Below, piece by piece: positions 45,184 through 54,458 of a stretch of 64,000 nucleotides of DNA; within the stretch, counting starts at the first letter, position 1, and the number at the start of each line of letters is the position of its first letter. This stretch comes from Ramlibacter paludis (lineage in GTDB: Bacteria; Pseudomonadota; Gammaproteobacteria; Burkholderiales; Burkholderiaceae_C), in contig NZ_JAKLTM010000005.1 in the NCBI RefSeq assembly GCF_022012305.1, forward strand, positions 463,096 through 527,095, given 5' to 3'. A model generated the notes under the pieces. The model was not told the origin of the DNA, ran no database searches, and was given only the letters and a program-made list of their open reading frames with translations. Position numbers and translations under genes: made by a program.

Positions 45184-45932
45184 CAGCGCCCTCCCGACAC
45201 TTCGACCAGCGACATCGTGGTGTAGCTCGCCTCGGGCGACAGCAGCCAGACGATCGCCTGCGCCACTTCCTCGGCGCTGCCGCCGCGCAGCATCGGCACC
45301 TGGTGCTTCAGGTCTTCGACCCGGTTCGGCAAGCCGCCCGAAGCGTGGATCTCGGTTTCGATCAGGCCGGGACGCACCGCGTTGACGCGGATCCCCTCGG
45401 CCGCGACTTCCTTCGCGAGGCCGATGGTGAAGGCGTCGATGGCGCCCTTGCTGGCGGCGTAGTCCACGTACTGGCCCGGTGCGCCCAGCCGCGACGCCGC
45501 ACTCGAAACGTTGACGATGGCGCCGCCGCTGCCCCCGTGCTTCGTACTCATCCGCTTGATGGCCTCGCGGGCGCACACGATGCTGCCGATCACGTTGACG
45601 TCGAACATGCGCTTGAGGCGCTCGACGCTCATCTGCTCGACGCGCGCGGTGCGGTCGACGATGCCGGCGTTGTTGACGAGGGCGGTGAGGCGTCCGAGCT
45701 TGGCGTCCACCTGGGCGAACAGCGCCAGCACCTGCGCCTCGTCGGCCACGTCGCCCTGCAGCGCCACCGCCGTGCCGCCGTCGGAACGGATGGCCGCCAC
45801 CACTTCTTCGGCCGCCTCGGCGTTGCGCGTGTAGTTGACGGCAACGGCGTAGCCCTTGCGCGCCGCCAGCCGTGCGGTGGCGGCGCCGATGCCGCGGCTG
45901 GCGCCGGTGACCAACAGAACCTGATCGTCCAC
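45183..45932 (-). CDS. SDR family oxidoreductase
   Basis: This 249-residue short-chain dehydrogenase/reductase has the cofactor motif TGASRGIGAAT (about 10-20), NNAG in LTALVNNAGIV, the catalytic Ser in VNVSSAASRLG, YxxxK in YVDYAASKGA, and RVNAVRPGLIETEI after it. An Arg after the Gly-rich turn (NYTRNAE) suggests NADP(H) preference. The substrate is unknown; the coupled MaoC gene suggests 3-oxoacyl or 3-hydroxyacyl compounds. Confidence 0.93.
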   Translation of the reverse strand: MDDQVLLVTGASRGIGAATARLAARKGYAVAVNYTRNAEAAEEVVAAIRSDGGTAVALQGDVADEAQVLALFAQVDAKLGRLTALVNNAGIVDRTARVEQMSVERLKRMFDVNVIGSIVCAREAIKRMSTKHGGSGGAIVNVSSAASRLGAPGQYVDYAASKGAIDAFTIGLAKEVAAEGIRVNAVRPGLIETEIHASGGLPNRVEDLKHQVPMLRGGSAEEVAQAIVWLLSPEASYTTMSLVEVSGGR

Positions 45933-45992
45933 TCTTTCGCCCCTGCGCCGCGCGGGCTGCGGCGACCCGCCATTAGAGCAAAGACCGGCGTC

Positions 45993-46643
45993 CTAGAGTC
46001 CGGAAGGGACGGGCGGAACCGCCTGGCCGGCCCCGAACACTTCCCGCGCGGGACGGGTTTCCGGCAGCACGTACACGATGCCGTCGGAGCCGCGGAATGC
46101 GGGCGCCACCACGTCGAGGAAGAACCGCACCGGTACGTTGATGCAGCCGTAGGTGATGCGATGGTCGGACGGCACGAGGCTGGTCAGGCGTTCCAGCCGG
46201 CGTTCCCGCGGCACGCCCACCGCCACCCGGTGCAGGGCGATGGCGGCGTCGTAGTCGACCCAGAGGATCTCGTCGCCGTGCTCGTTGCGATCCAGGGACG
46301 CGACGAAGCGGCCGGCCGGCGTGGTGCGCTCGTCCGGCCGGATGGTGGACAGCGCGCGCGCGCCGATTCCGGCGACGCCGGCATCGCCCGGCGCCAGTCC
46401 GAGCAGCGCGAGGGCCGTGCCGAGCAGGCGAGCCTGGCGGTCGAACACGAACACGCGCGAGTTCAGCTTGTCGACGATCACGAACGGCATGCCATGGTGG
46501 TCGCCCGATCGGACGGCCCAGTCGGCGACATAGCGCGCCTCGCTCGACGCGGGCGCGCCCAGGAAGTCCGCGCGTTCGGCGGCAAGCCCGGCCTGGCAAG
46601 CCAGGCCGGCCGCCAGCAGCCAGCCGAGCGCACGCAAGCGCAT
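45993..46643 (-). CDS. L,D-transpeptidase (YkuD family), secreted
   Basis: The product has 216 residues with a signal peptide (LGWLLAAGLACQAGLAAERA). The YkuD-type catalytic region is visible: DEILWVDYDAAIALHRV, then DHRITYGCINVPVRFF with the nucleophile Cys (family consensus HGChN, here YGCIN). Such enzymes make 3-3 cross-links in peptidoglycan or attach proteins to it. ATG 46643 was chosen at the signal peptide; the frame itself runs on through the TpsA gene region. It follows the TpsA gene by 8 nt, suggesting a joint role at the envelope. Confidence 0.85.
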   Translation of the reverse strand: MRLRALGWLLAAGLACQAGLAAERADFLGAPASSEARYVADWAVRSGDHHGMPFVIVDKLNSRVFVFDRQARLLGTALALLGLAPGDAGVAGIGARALSTIRPDERTTPAGRFVASLDRNEHGDEILWVDYDAAIALHRVAVGVPRERRLERLTSLVPSDHRITYGCINVPVRFFLDVVAPAFRGSDGIVYVLPETRPAREVFGAGQAVPPVPSGL

Positions 46644-46651
46644 GGGGCGTC

Positions 46652-49120
46652 CTAGTTGCGGTACGGCTTCACCGGGCGCGCCGGGGCCCGGGCGGGAACC
46701 GGTGCGGCTTCGGCGGCCGGCGCGATGACCGGCGCCGCAGGTGCCGGCGCCACGGCGGCCGGGACCGGCGCCAGGACGAAGGCGACCGGAGCGGCGTCCG
46801 CCGGTGCAACCACCAGCAAGGGCGTCGGCGCTTGCAGCAACAGCGGGGCCACCACGAAGGGCAGGAACCGGGGCGGCGGCGCCTCGAGGGCTTCGCCGGC
46901 GGCTGCCGGCGGGACGACGACCACGACCGGCGGCGGCACGATCACCACGGGGACCGGCACCGGCGCGACCGGCACCGGCGGCACAACCACCACGGGCACG
47001 GGCGGAACGATCACCGGCGGCGGGGCCGGAGGCACCACCACTGGCGGCGGGACGACCACCGCCGGCGGAGCCGGCGGCACGACCACGGGAGGCGGCGCCG
47101 GTGTCGGCGGCACGACCCCTGGCGGCGGCGCGGGCGGCACGACCACCGGCGGCGGGGCCGGAGGAACGACCACTGCCGCCAGGATGGCTCCGGTCGTTTT
47201 CGCAACGGCCGGTCCGCAGCAGGCGACCGGCAGCGCGAAGTTCGCGGCATCGGGGCCGGCGAGCGTGTAGCCGGTGAAGGCGATCGCCTTCGCCGTCCCC
47301 ACCGCCGCGGTGTCGAAGTTGGCGACGCTTCCCGGGCCGGCCACCAGCGTGACGCCGGCGGGGTTGCCCTTCAGGCCGGTCAGCACGGTCGTCGTGCCGC
47401 CGTCGAAGGTCTTGTCGCCGGAGGCGAGCACCAGCATGCGCTGCGTCACCGGCGCGGCCGTCACGAAGTTGGTCGCGTAGTTCGTCGGCGCCGAATAGCT
47501 GGACGGGTTGTAGATGATGGTCACGGGCGCGTTCGGGCCGACCACCGTGGCCGGGGGCGCGAGCGGCGTGAACACCACGGTGCCGACGCCGGTGCCGCCG
47601 GCGCCCGCATTCAGGACCATCCCGGCCGGCAGGCCGAGGCTCTGGGCGGGAATGGAACTGCCCCGGGTCAGGCTCAGGGCCGAACCGATCCGCACGTCCT
47701 CGGCGGCGCAGATCTCGATGTTGCCGTCGGTGGTGGTCATCGCGGCCGCTGTCGTGAGCGTTGCCGTGCGGCCGGCGGCCAGCAGCACGCTGCCGTTGGT
47801 GGTGGTGATGGCGGCATTGACGTTCACGTCCCGGCCGCAGCACACCACCAGGTTGCCGTTGGTGGCAGTGATCGCGCGGTTCACGTTGACATCGCGGGCG
47901 GCGTTGAGGGTCAGCGTGGTGGTGCTCGGCGTTGCCGTCCAGCTCACCGCATCGTTGATGGTGATGTCGCCCGCGCCGTTGACGGCGGTGTTCAGCTGGG
48001 TCAGCGGCGGCGTGCCCGGGACGACGACCGTCGGGCCGGTCTGCGTGGAGATCGTCACGCTGTTGGTGACCAGCAGCGCCGACAGGGTCGGGCCGCTGAT
48101 GTTGTCGGTGGCGCCGCTGCCCACGGTGAAGTCCTGCGGGTCGATCAGCCAGGTGCCGGTGCGCCCGGATGCCGAGGCGGTGCTGACGACCGCGCCCTGG
48201 CTCACCTGCACGCGCGCCGCCGAGGTTTCGATGAAACCGCCGTCGCCGCCCTGCGGTGCGCTGGCATCCAGCTGGCCGGCCACGGAGAGCACGCCGCTGC
48301 CCATGTCGCCCAGCAGCTTGATGCTGCCCTGCCGGTTCGAGATCGTCCGCGCCTGGATGATCCCGGTGTTGTTGACGGCCGTGGACAGCAGTTCGCCGGC
48401 AGCCTGCGCGGTCAGCAGCACCCGGCCGCCATCGGCCTGGAGCACGCCGCCGTTGCTGATCTGCGCGTTCACCGCGCCACGGTCCACGCTCACGCGCAGC
48501 AGCTGGTCGCCCAGCACGTCCAGCGTCACCGCCTGCCCCGCGGCCAGCACGACGTCGCCGCCGCGGGCCGAGATGTTGCCCTGGTTCGCCAGTTCCGCGC
48601 CAAGCAGCACCACGTAGCCGCCATCGGCCTGCAAGGTTCCGTGGTTGACCACCGTGCTGCGGCTCTGGCCCTGGAAGGTGTAGCGGCCACCCATGAAATC
48701 GGCGTCCGAGATGCCGAGCGTGGTGGCCACCAGGCCGCCCACGTTGACGGAAGCGCCCTTGCCGAACAGCACGCCGTTGGGATTGGACAGGAACACCTGG
48801 CCGTTCGCGGACAGCGTGCCGAAGATGGCCGAGGGATCGGAGCCGAGCACGCGGTTCAGCGCCACCGAGCTCGCGCCCGGCTGCACGAAGCGGACCGACT
48901 CGCCGGCGGCGATGCCGAAGCCCTGCCAGTTGATGACCGCGCTGGGCGTGGTTTGGGTGATGGTGGTCCGGGTGCCACTGCTGGCGATGCCGGCGGCGCC
49001 GGCGGCAACCGTGCCGCCGGTGGGCGCGCCGTGGGCGCCGGCGGCCATCAGCAGCATGGCCAGGGCCAGAGGGGCCAGCACGAAGGGCGGGTGGCCACGT
49101 GCGGATTGAGGATGATTCAA
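46652..49120 (-). CDS. Two-partner secretion exoprotein TpsA (filamentous haemagglutinin N-terminal domain) with Pro-rich tail
   Basis: The product has 822 residues, small for a TpsA. After a signal peptide (PLALAMLLMAAGAHGA) comes the TPS domain: SAVINWQGFGIAAGESVRFV, LNRVLGSDPSAIFGTLSANG and SNPNGVLFGKGASVNVGGLV, including the NPNG motif. The middle holds short beta-helix repeats, and residues about 570-645 form a YDG-like module (ASGDKTFDGGTTTVLTGLKG). Residues about 650-738 are a Val/Pro repeat (VVVPPAPPP units), followed by an Ala/Pro tail ending PVKPYRN. It is exported by the TpsB encoded just upstream. The Pro-rich stretch may span or bind the cell wall (inference). Confidence 0.9.
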   Translation of the reverse strand: MNHPQSARGHPPFVLAPLALAMLLMAAGAHGAPTGGTVAAGAAGIASSGTRTTITQTTPSAVINWQGFGIAAGESVRFVQPGASSVALNRVLGSDPSAIFGTLSANGQVFLSNPNGVLFGKGASVNVGGLVATTLGISDADFMGGRYTFQGQSRSTVVNHGTLQADGGYVVLLGAELANQGNISARGGDVVLAAGQAVTLDVLGDQLLRVSVDRGAVNAQISNGGVLQADGGRVLLTAQAAGELLSTAVNNTGIIQARTISNRQGSIKLLGDMGSGVLSVAGQLDASAPQGGDGGFIETSAARVQVSQGAVVSTASASGRTGTWLIDPQDFTVGSGATDNISGPTLSALLVTNSVTISTQTGPTVVVPGTPPLTQLNTAVNGAGDITINDAVSWTATPSTTTLTLNAARDVNVNRAITATNGNLVVCCGRDVNVNAAITTTNGSVLLAAGRTATLTTAAAMTTTDGNIEICAAEDVRIGSALSLTRGSSIPAQSLGLPAGMVLNAGAGGTGVGTVVFTPLAPPATVVGPNAPVTIIYNPSSYSAPTNYATNFVTAAPVTQRMLVLASGDKTFDGGTTTVLTGLKGNPAGVTLVAGPGSVANFDTAAVGTAKAIAFTGYTLAGPDAANFALPVACCGPAVAKTTGAILAAVVVPPAPPPVVVPPAPPPGVVPPTPAPPPVVVPPAPPAVVVPPPVVVPPAPPPVIVPPVPVVVVPPVPVAPVPVPVVIVPPPVVVVVPPAAAGEALEAPPPRFLPFVVAPLLLQAPTPLLVVAPADAAPVAFVLAPVPAAVAPAPAAPVIAPAAEAAPVPARAPARPVKPYRN
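46905..47175 (-). repeat. Low-complexity Val/Pro repeat tract inside TpsA
   Basis: The DNA is a degenerate tandem array of short GTGGTGCCGCCG-like units encoding repeated VVPP and APPP. Unit length varies (5-9 residues), so it is coding low complexity and not a CRISPR or satellite. Such tracts change length easily by slippage. Confidence 0.8.
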
Positions 49121-49131
49121 GGGAGATCCGT

Positions 49132-50862
49132 TCAGAAGTACTTGACCAGCTGGACCCAGAAGCGGCCCGACTTGTCGGGAGCGGAGAGCGCGGGCGCGTC
49201 ACCGAGCTTGCGGGCATACGACGTGCGCACGAGGAAGTTGCCGGCCTGCGCCCAGTTGATGCCGACACCGGCCGCACTCAGCCGGCGGTGGTTGTCGATG
49301 GGCGCCCAGGGGTTCTTGTTGATGGTGATGCCGCCGGCGTCGACGAACGCCACCAGCTGGATCGCGCCGGGGATCGCCGGTGGCAGGGCGGTGATGTCCA
49401 TGCGGCCTTCCAGCGTGAGCAGGTAGCCCTCGTCGCCGTAGGCCTCGCCTTCGGGGTAGGCGCGCACGCCGTTCATGCCGCCCAGCTGCATCTTTTCGGA
49501 GACGTCGAGGTTCTTCGAGGCGAGCTGGCCGCTGGCAGCGGCGTACACGGAGAACGGGCCGCCACCGAGGCGCTGCAGGCGCATCGCCTGGAACGACAGC
49601 TTGTTGAAGTGCCCGTTGGAGTGCGCCGTGACGTCGTCCACGGCGCGCGCCGCGGGGGTCTGGATGTCGAGCACGCCGGAGGCCAGGGTCGCGGAGTAGG
49701 AATCCATGCCGCCGCCGAAGAAGTCGTCGCGATGGTCCCCGTACACGCTGGCCAGCAGCACGTGCGACTTCCTGTCGATGCGCGCCGGAATCGTGTCCAC
49801 CTCGTCCCGGAAGGACTTGGCATCGAGCTCGAGCTGCAGGTAGAGATTGTTGTCGCGCGTCCGCAGGACGGGGTAGCGGCCGTAGACGCTGGCGATGTCC
49901 GCCGTGCCATGCGCTTCCAGGCTGGCGAACTCCCGCCCCAGCTGGTAGCGCAGGTGGCTGTAGGCAATGCCCGCCTGGCCATGGCCTACCTGCAGTTGGT
50001 AGGAGGCACGGGCGTAGTTCAGGCCGGAGCCCGAGGTGAGAACGCGCAGGCTGGCGACGTCTCCGAGGCCCAGCGGTTCGCTGATGTCCAGGGTGGCGCC
50101 GAGCCGGTATTCGCCGGTGTAGCGGTTGCCGCCGTTGTCGGCATCGATGCTGCCCGAGAGGCGCCGGCTCGGCGTGAGTTCGACCACCAGGTCGGAGGTG
50201 CCGGGCGTGGTGCCCGGCACGAGCGTGGAGATGACGTTGACGCCGGGCACGTCGGACAGCAGCAGCAAGCCGCTTTCGAACGGGCGATTGGCGATGACGT
50301 CGCCCGCTTCGAGGCCGTCAAGCTGGGTGCGAACCACCCGGTCGGACACGTTGGTCTGGTTGCGCACGTCCACCTTGCCGAGCCGGCCCTCGCTGACGGC
50401 GATGGTGACTTCCTGGTCCTGGATGTCCTGCGCCGGCAGGTAGGCCTGGGCGACGAAATAGCCCCGGTTGCGGTAGTGCGCGGTGACGCGTGCCGCCATT
50501 GCCTGGAGGTCGGCCAGGCTCAGCGCGCTGCCTGGCGTGAATCCGGTCAGCGCGAGGAGTTCCGCTTCGGGAAAGAGGGTCGCACCGGACACGTGCAGTA
50601 CCTTGACGGGAATCCGCGTCTGGTCGGCTGGCGCGACCGGCGCCGCGGGCCCGTTCCGGGGTTCGATCCGGATGCCCGGGGCGGGTGCAGGAGCCGGCGG
50701 AGGCGTCGGCACGGTGAGGGCGCCTGCGCTGGGGAGCCGCTGGGCCGTTGCTTGCGGCCCGGCGGCCAGCAGCGTGCACAAGAGAACGACGGGCTTGATG
50801 AAGTTGGTACGGCGGATGCCTGGACGCCCCCGGCGAACCAGGCGGCTGACAGCAGATATCAA
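49132..50862 (-). CDS. Outer-membrane TpsB transporter (ShlB/FhaC/HecB family)
   Basis: The product has 576 residues: a long basic leader with a hydrophobic signal segment (IKPVVLLCTLLAAGPQATAQ), a Pro/Ala-rich linker, POTRA domains (about 85-235; LHVSGATLFPEAELLALTGF), and a 16-strand barrel with the conserved lid-lock type segment near the end (GRFWVQLVKYF, C-terminal Phe). It secretes the adjacent TpsA across the outer membrane. The start appears to be TTG 50862 with AAGGGG 6 nt upstream; no ATG or GTG is available before the signal segment. It is the first gene of the three-gene operon. Confidence 0.92.
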   Translation of the reverse strand: MISAVSRLVRRGRPGIRRTNFIKPVVLLCTLLAAGPQATAQRLPSAGALTVPTPPPAPAPAPGIRIEPRNGPAAPVAPADQTRIPVKVLHVSGATLFPEAELLALTGFTPGSALSLADLQAMAARVTAHYRNRGYFVAQAYLPAQDIQDQEVTIAVSEGRLGKVDVRNQTNVSDRVVRTQLDGLEAGDVIANRPFESGLLLLSDVPGVNVISTLVPGTTPGTSDLVVELTPSRRLSGSIDADNGGNRYTGEYRLGATLDISEPLGLGDVASLRVLTSGSGLNYARASYQLQVGHGQAGIAYSHLRYQLGREFASLEAHGTADIASVYGRYPVLRTRDNNLYLQLELDAKSFRDEVDTIPARIDRKSHVLLASVYGDHRDDFFGGGMDSYSATLASGVLDIQTPAARAVDDVTAHSNGHFNKLSFQAMRLQRLGGGPFSVYAAASGQLASKNLDVSEKMQLGGMNGVRAYPEGEAYGDEGYLLTLEGRMDITALPPAIPGAIQLVAFVDAGGITINKNPWAPIDNHRRLSAAGVGINWAQAGNFLVRTSYARKLGDAPALSAPDKSGRFWVQLVKYF

Positions 50863-50980
50863 TATGGGCCCCTTTTCTTTAGGCTAGCCCATGTATTCCC
50901 GGCTGTCTGTCCGCTGGCGAACATAGCGGCCCGGCATTAAGCTGCCGGATGGTGCGTTTCAACCAACAGGAGAGCTTTGC

Positions 50981-51664
50981 ATGGGCCAGTTCACACAGAT
51001 CAAGTCGGCGGACGGCAAGTCGATCCCCGCATACGTCGCCCAGCCCGCCGGCCGGCCCAAGGGCGGCGTCGTGGTGATCCAGGAAATCTTCGGCGTCAAC
51101 TCCCACATCCAGTCGGTGGCCGACGGCTATGCGAAGGACGGTTACCTCGCGGTGGCGCCGTCCACTTTCCACCGCGTCGAGCCGGACGTGAACCTCGGTT
51201 ACACCCAGGAGGACATGGGCAAGGGCATGGCGCTCAAGGCCGCCGTCGAGGCGCTGCCCAAGCCGGGCGTGATGCAGGACATCCAGGCCGCAATCGACCA
51301 CGCAGCCCAGGCGGGCAAGGTCGGCATCGTCGGTTATTGCTACGGCGGCCTGCTGACCTGGCGGGCGGCCTGCGAGCTGAACGGCCTGAGCGCGGCGGTG
51401 CCTTACTACGGCGGCGGCTCCACCACGCCCGACGAGATCGCCCGCAAGCCCAAGGTGCCCGTCATGGCGCACTTCGGCAACAAGGACAAGCACATCTCGC
51501 TGGAAAGCGTGGAGGCCTTCAAGAAGGCGCATCCCGAAGTCGAAGTGCACATCTACGACGCCGACCACGGCTTCAATTGCGACCAGCGCGGCTCCTACGA
51601 TGCGCCCGCGGCGAAGCTCGCGCGCGAGCGCACGCTGGCCTTCTTCGCGAAGCACCTGGCCTGA
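50981..51664 (+). CDS. Dienelactone hydrolase family protein
   Basis: The protein has 227 residues with the alpha/beta-hydrolase catalytic triad of dienelactone hydrolases: nucleophile Cys in GYCYGGLL (about residue 122), Asp in the GNKDKHIS region and His in DADHGFNC. The EIFG segment near residue 35 ([16 protein letters not shown]) is also typical. It hydrolyses lactones such as dienelactone in aromatic degradation, or related esters. CAGGAGAG precedes the ATG. The stop overlaps the next start by 1 nt. Confidence 0.93.
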   Translation: MGQFTQIKSADGKSIPAYVAQPAGRPKGGVVVIQEIFGVNSHIQSVADGYAKDGYLAVAPSTFHRVEPDVNLGYTQEDMGKGMALKAAVEALPKPGVMQDIQAAIDHAAQAGKVGIVGYCYGGLLTWRAACELNGLSAAVPYYGGGSTTPDEIARKPKVPVMAHFGNKDKHISLESVEAFKKAHPEVEVHIYDADHGFNCDQRGSYDAPAAKLARERTLAFFAKHLA

Positions 51665-52542
51665 TGCGGCGCGCCGCCCTGGCCTTGCTGTTGTCGCTGG
51701 CCGGCGCCGCGCTGGCGGCCGACTACGCCGGGCCGCTGTTCGACGCCCACCTGCACTACAACGAAGAAGCCTGGAACGGCAAGTCGGGGCCGCACCCGCC
51801 GGCCGATGCGGTGGCGCGCATGCAGCGCAACGGCGTGCGCGCGATCCTGTCCAACTCGCGGCCCAACGACGGCACGCACACGCTGGCAGGGTCGCCCGAA
51901 GCGCGCCGGGCCGGCGTCGCCGTCGTCCCCTTCGTGCGCCTCTATCGCAACCGCGCGGACTACGACAACTGGTTCCGCGAGGAGACCATCTACGCGATGG
52001 TGCAAAGCGAGCTGGCGCGCGGCACCGCGGCCGGGCCTTATCGCGGCATCGGCGAATTCCACCTGTACGACAGCGCCAACGCGAATGGGCCGGTGGCGCG
52101 CAAGCTGATGGCGCTGGCGGAAGAAAAGCAGCTGGCGGTGCTGGCCCACGTCGATGACACGGCGATCGATCTCCTGATGGCGAACACGCCGTCGAAGGGC
52201 CAGAAGGTGCGGCTGGTCTGGGCCCACACCGGCATCGGCGGCACGCCGGCCGCGCGGGTCGACCAGTTGCTGGCGCGCTATCCGGGCCTGCTGGGTGAGC
52301 TGTCGTATCGTCCCGGCCTCACCTGCGATGCCGGCAAGCTCTGCCCCGAGTGGCGGGCACTGCTCCTCAAGTACCCGGGCCGCTTTGTCGTCGGCTCCGA
52401 CACCTGGGTCAACCAGCGCTGGGAGAGCTACGACGCCACCATGCGCGGCTACCGCACCTGGCTGGGCGACCTGCCGGCGGACGTGGCGCGCAAGATTGCC
52501 TGGGACAATGCGGCCTCCCTGTTCGGCACCAAGCAACCATGA
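51664..52542 (+). CDS. Amidohydrolase family protein with signal peptide
   Basis: The product has 292 residues. A signal peptide ([18 protein letters not shown]) precedes a TIM-barrel metal hydrolase: [11 protein letters not shown] near residue 29 (metal-binding HxH), [28 protein letters not shown] and VVGSDTW with the late Asp. A periplasmic location is unusual for this family and rests on the signal peptide. The substrate is unknown. It overlaps the hydrolase before (1 nt) and the GST after it (4 nt), so the three form one transcription unit. Confidence 0.85.
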   Translation: MRRAALALLLSLAGAALAADYAGPLFDAHLHYNEEAWNGKSGPHPPADAVARMQRNGVRAILSNSRPNDGTHTLAGSPEARRAGVAVVPFVRLYRNRADYDNWFREETIYAMVQSELARGTAAGPYRGIGEFHLYDSANANGPVARKLMALAEEKQLAVLAHVDDTAIDLLMANTPSKGQKVRLVWAHTGIGGTPAARVDQLLARYPGLLGELSYRPGLTCDAGKLCPEWRALLLKYPGRFVVGSDTWVNQRWESYDATMRGYRTWLGDLPADVARKIAWDNAASLFGTKQP

Positions 52543-53192
52543 CCCTGGAATTGCATTACTACCCCAGCACCGCGGCGATGATTCCGCACATCGTGCTGGA
52601 GGAACTCGGCGTCCCCTACCGGCGGGTGCTGGTGGACCGCATGCAGAACCGGCACAAGGAGCCGGCCTACCTGCGGCTGAATCCCAACGGGCTGCTGCCG
52701 GTGCTGGTCGATGGCGACCTCGTGCTGTACGAGACGGCTGCGGTGGTGCTGCACCTGGCCGACACGCATCCGCAAGCGAAATTGGCGCCGGCATTGGGCA
52801 CGCCGCAGCGCGCCGAGTTCTACAAGTGGCTGATGTGGATGACGAACACGCTGCAGGCGACGCTCATCACCTACTTCTATCCCGAGCGCTGGGTGGACGA
52901 GGGCAACGCGGCAGGCGTGGCGCAGGTCAAGGCGCACGCCCAGGCGAAGGTGATCGGCCTGTTGCAGCACCTGGAGGAGCAGGTGGCGCGCAACGGCGGC
53001 CCCTGGCTGCTGGGCGCCGACTACAGCGTGCTCGACGCCTATGCCTTCACGCTGTGCCGCTGGACGCGCAACTTCAGCCACGGCAAGGCGCGCGAGCTGC
53101 CGCAGCTGGGCCCGTACCTGCAGCGCGTGCTGGCGCGGCCCGCGGTGCAGCGCGTCATGGTCAACGAGGAACTGTCGGCGCCTTACTTCTGA
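52539..53192 (+). CDS. Glutathione S-transferase family protein
   Basis: This 217-residue protein has the two-domain GST layout. The thioredoxin-like domain (1-80) contains [18 protein letters not shown], the cis-Pro region [13 protein letters not shown] and the glutathione-binding [13 protein letters not shown]; the helical domain contains [20 protein letters not shown]. Ser/Thr near the N-terminus suggests a beta-like class. Its 3' end overlaps the convergent DUF72 gene by 10 nt. Confidence 0.93.
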   Translation: MTLELHYYPSTAAMIPHIVLEELGVPYRRVLVDRMQNRHKEPAYLRLNPNGLLPVLVDGDLVLYETAAVVLHLADTHPQAKLAPALGTPQRAEFYKWLMWMTNTLQATLITYFYPERWVDEGNAAGVAQVKAHAQAKVIGLLQHLEEQVARNGGPWLLGADYSVLDAYAFTLCRWTRNFSHGKARELPQLGPYLQRVLARPAVQRVMVNEELSAPYF

Positions 53193-53911
53193 GCAGCCAG
53201 CAGGCGAGTCAGCTCCAGCGCGTTCGCGGTGGCTTTCCCGCCCGCGGTGTTGTCGAAGATGCACCAGACTTCCTCGGCCTGCGTTTCGGCCTGCCGCATG
53301 CGCAGCGCCAGCCGCGCCAGGAGTTCGCTTTCGTAGGCCGACCAGTAGGGCCGCGGACTGCCATGCAGCCGCAGGTACACCAGCCCGGGCCAGCCGCCCG
53401 GCACGCCCGCTTCGTCGAAGCGCACGGGATCGGCCAGCACGCGGGCTACGCGCATCGCACGCATGTGCGCGTCGACCTCCGGCGTGAACCAGCTGGCATT
53501 GCGCGGCTCGATCGCCAGGATGCCGGCATGCGCTTCGCGCAGCCGCTCGAAGAAGGGCAGGGCCACGGCGGCATCGAAGGCGAAGCTCGGTGGCAGCTGC
53601 ACCAGCAGGCAATGCAGCTTGTTGCCCAGGCCCCGCACTTCATCCAGGAAGGCCGCCAGCGGGTCGCCGCAATCGACCAGCCGCCGTTCGTGCGTGATGG
53701 TCTTCGGCAGCTTCGCGCTGAAGCGGAAATCTTCCGGTGTCTCGGCCGCCCAGCGCTCCCACACCTGGCGCCGGTGCGGCCGGTAGAAGGAGGAGTTGAT
53801 CTCGACTGCCCCGAAGCGGGTGGCGAAGCGCGCCAGGTTGCTCACGCCGGGGCCGAAGGCATCGCGCACGTCGCCCGGCAAGGGCCAGCCCGCGCAGCCG
53901 ATGCGGATCAC
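53183..53911 (-). CDS. DUF72 family TIM-barrel protein
   Basis: The product has 242 residues with the DUF72 (YecE) pattern: IGCAGWPLPGDVRDAF at the start, EINSSFYRPHRRQVWERWAA, FRFSAKLPKTITHERRL and AIEPRNASWF, then YLRLHGSPRPYWSAYESELL. The function is unknown. Start is GTG 53911, overlapping the stop of the upstream DUF1003 gene by 4 nt. Confidence 0.92.
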   Translation of the reverse strand: MIRIGCAGWPLPGDVRDAFGPGVSNLARFATRFGAVEINSSFYRPHRRQVWERWAAETPEDFRFSAKLPKTITHERRLVDCGDPLAAFLDEVRGLGNKLHCLLVQLPPSFAFDAAVALPFFERLREAHAGILAIEPRNASWFTPEVDAHMRAMRVARVLADPVRFDEAGVPGGWPGLVYLRLHGSPRPYWSAYESELLARLALRMRQAETQAEEVWCIFDNTAGGKATANALELTRLLAAQK

Positions 53912-54453
53912 TTGCCGCCTTTGCGCGCCTGGTTGCGGAAGGTCTTCTCGATCTGGCGCGCCAGGGTCTCGGGCCGCGTGGCTTGTTCCAGGACCTCGAT
54001 CTCGTCATCGTCCTCGCAGCTCACCTCGAGCTTCTTGGCGATGCGGTCCAGCAGCTGCAGCATCTTGGTGTTCTCCTGCTCCGAGAGCAGGTTGATCTGC
54101 AGGTCCAGCCGGTTGCGGCGGTCGGAGATCCGCATCTCGTAGTTCTGGCTGATCAGGATGAACGACGACAGGAAGATCGCTTCCAGCGAAACGCACAGCG
54201 TGAGGAAGGTGAAGGGATAGGGATCGAAGTGGTCCGTGCCCGGGAGAATGTTCCAGACGATCCAGACCGTGAACAGGGCGGCGTGGATCCAGACGAAGGT
54301 GATGCTGCCGCAGAAGTTGGCGACGAATTCGGCGATGCGGTCGGCCAGCGAACGATTGGCGCTGGAGAGCTGCTCCAGCTTGTGCATGGAGCGCACGTTC
54401 TCGCGCGTGACGTCGGCGACGGTGCGCGGCTTGTGGGGGCGGCCTTCTTCCAT
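53908..54453 (-). CDS. DUF1003 family membrane protein
   Basis: The product has 181 residues with the DUF1003 core: LADRIAEFVANFCGSITFVW, two membrane segments (about 43-65 and 82-103; FTFLTLCVSLEAIFLSSFIL) and a charged C-terminal coiled tail (NRLDLQINLLSEQENTKMLQ). ATG 54453 is in the gap after the CorA gene. DUF1003 proteins have no settled function; the corA neighbour hints at a cation link. Confidence 0.9.
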   Translation of the reverse strand: MEEGRPHKPRTVADVTRENVRSMHKLEQLSSANRSLADRIAEFVANFCGSITFVWIHAALFTVWIVWNILPGTDHFDPYPFTFLTLCVSLEAIFLSSFILISQNYEMRISDRRNRLDLQINLLSEQENTKMLQLLDRIAKKLEVSCEDDDEIEVLEQATRPETLARQIEKTFRNQARKGGK

Positions 54454-54458
54454 GGTCT

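Noticed and set aside
46905..47175. Short repeats that might be taken for a CRISPR or satellite array
   Set aside because: Units are in-frame Val/Pro codons of varying length with no unique spacers; they belong to TpsA.
46832..49426. An 864-codon open frame on the plus strand across the tpsA gene
   Set aside because: It is Arg/His/Gly-rich low-complexity antisense; the opposite strand encodes a clear TPS protein with signal peptide and NPNG motif.
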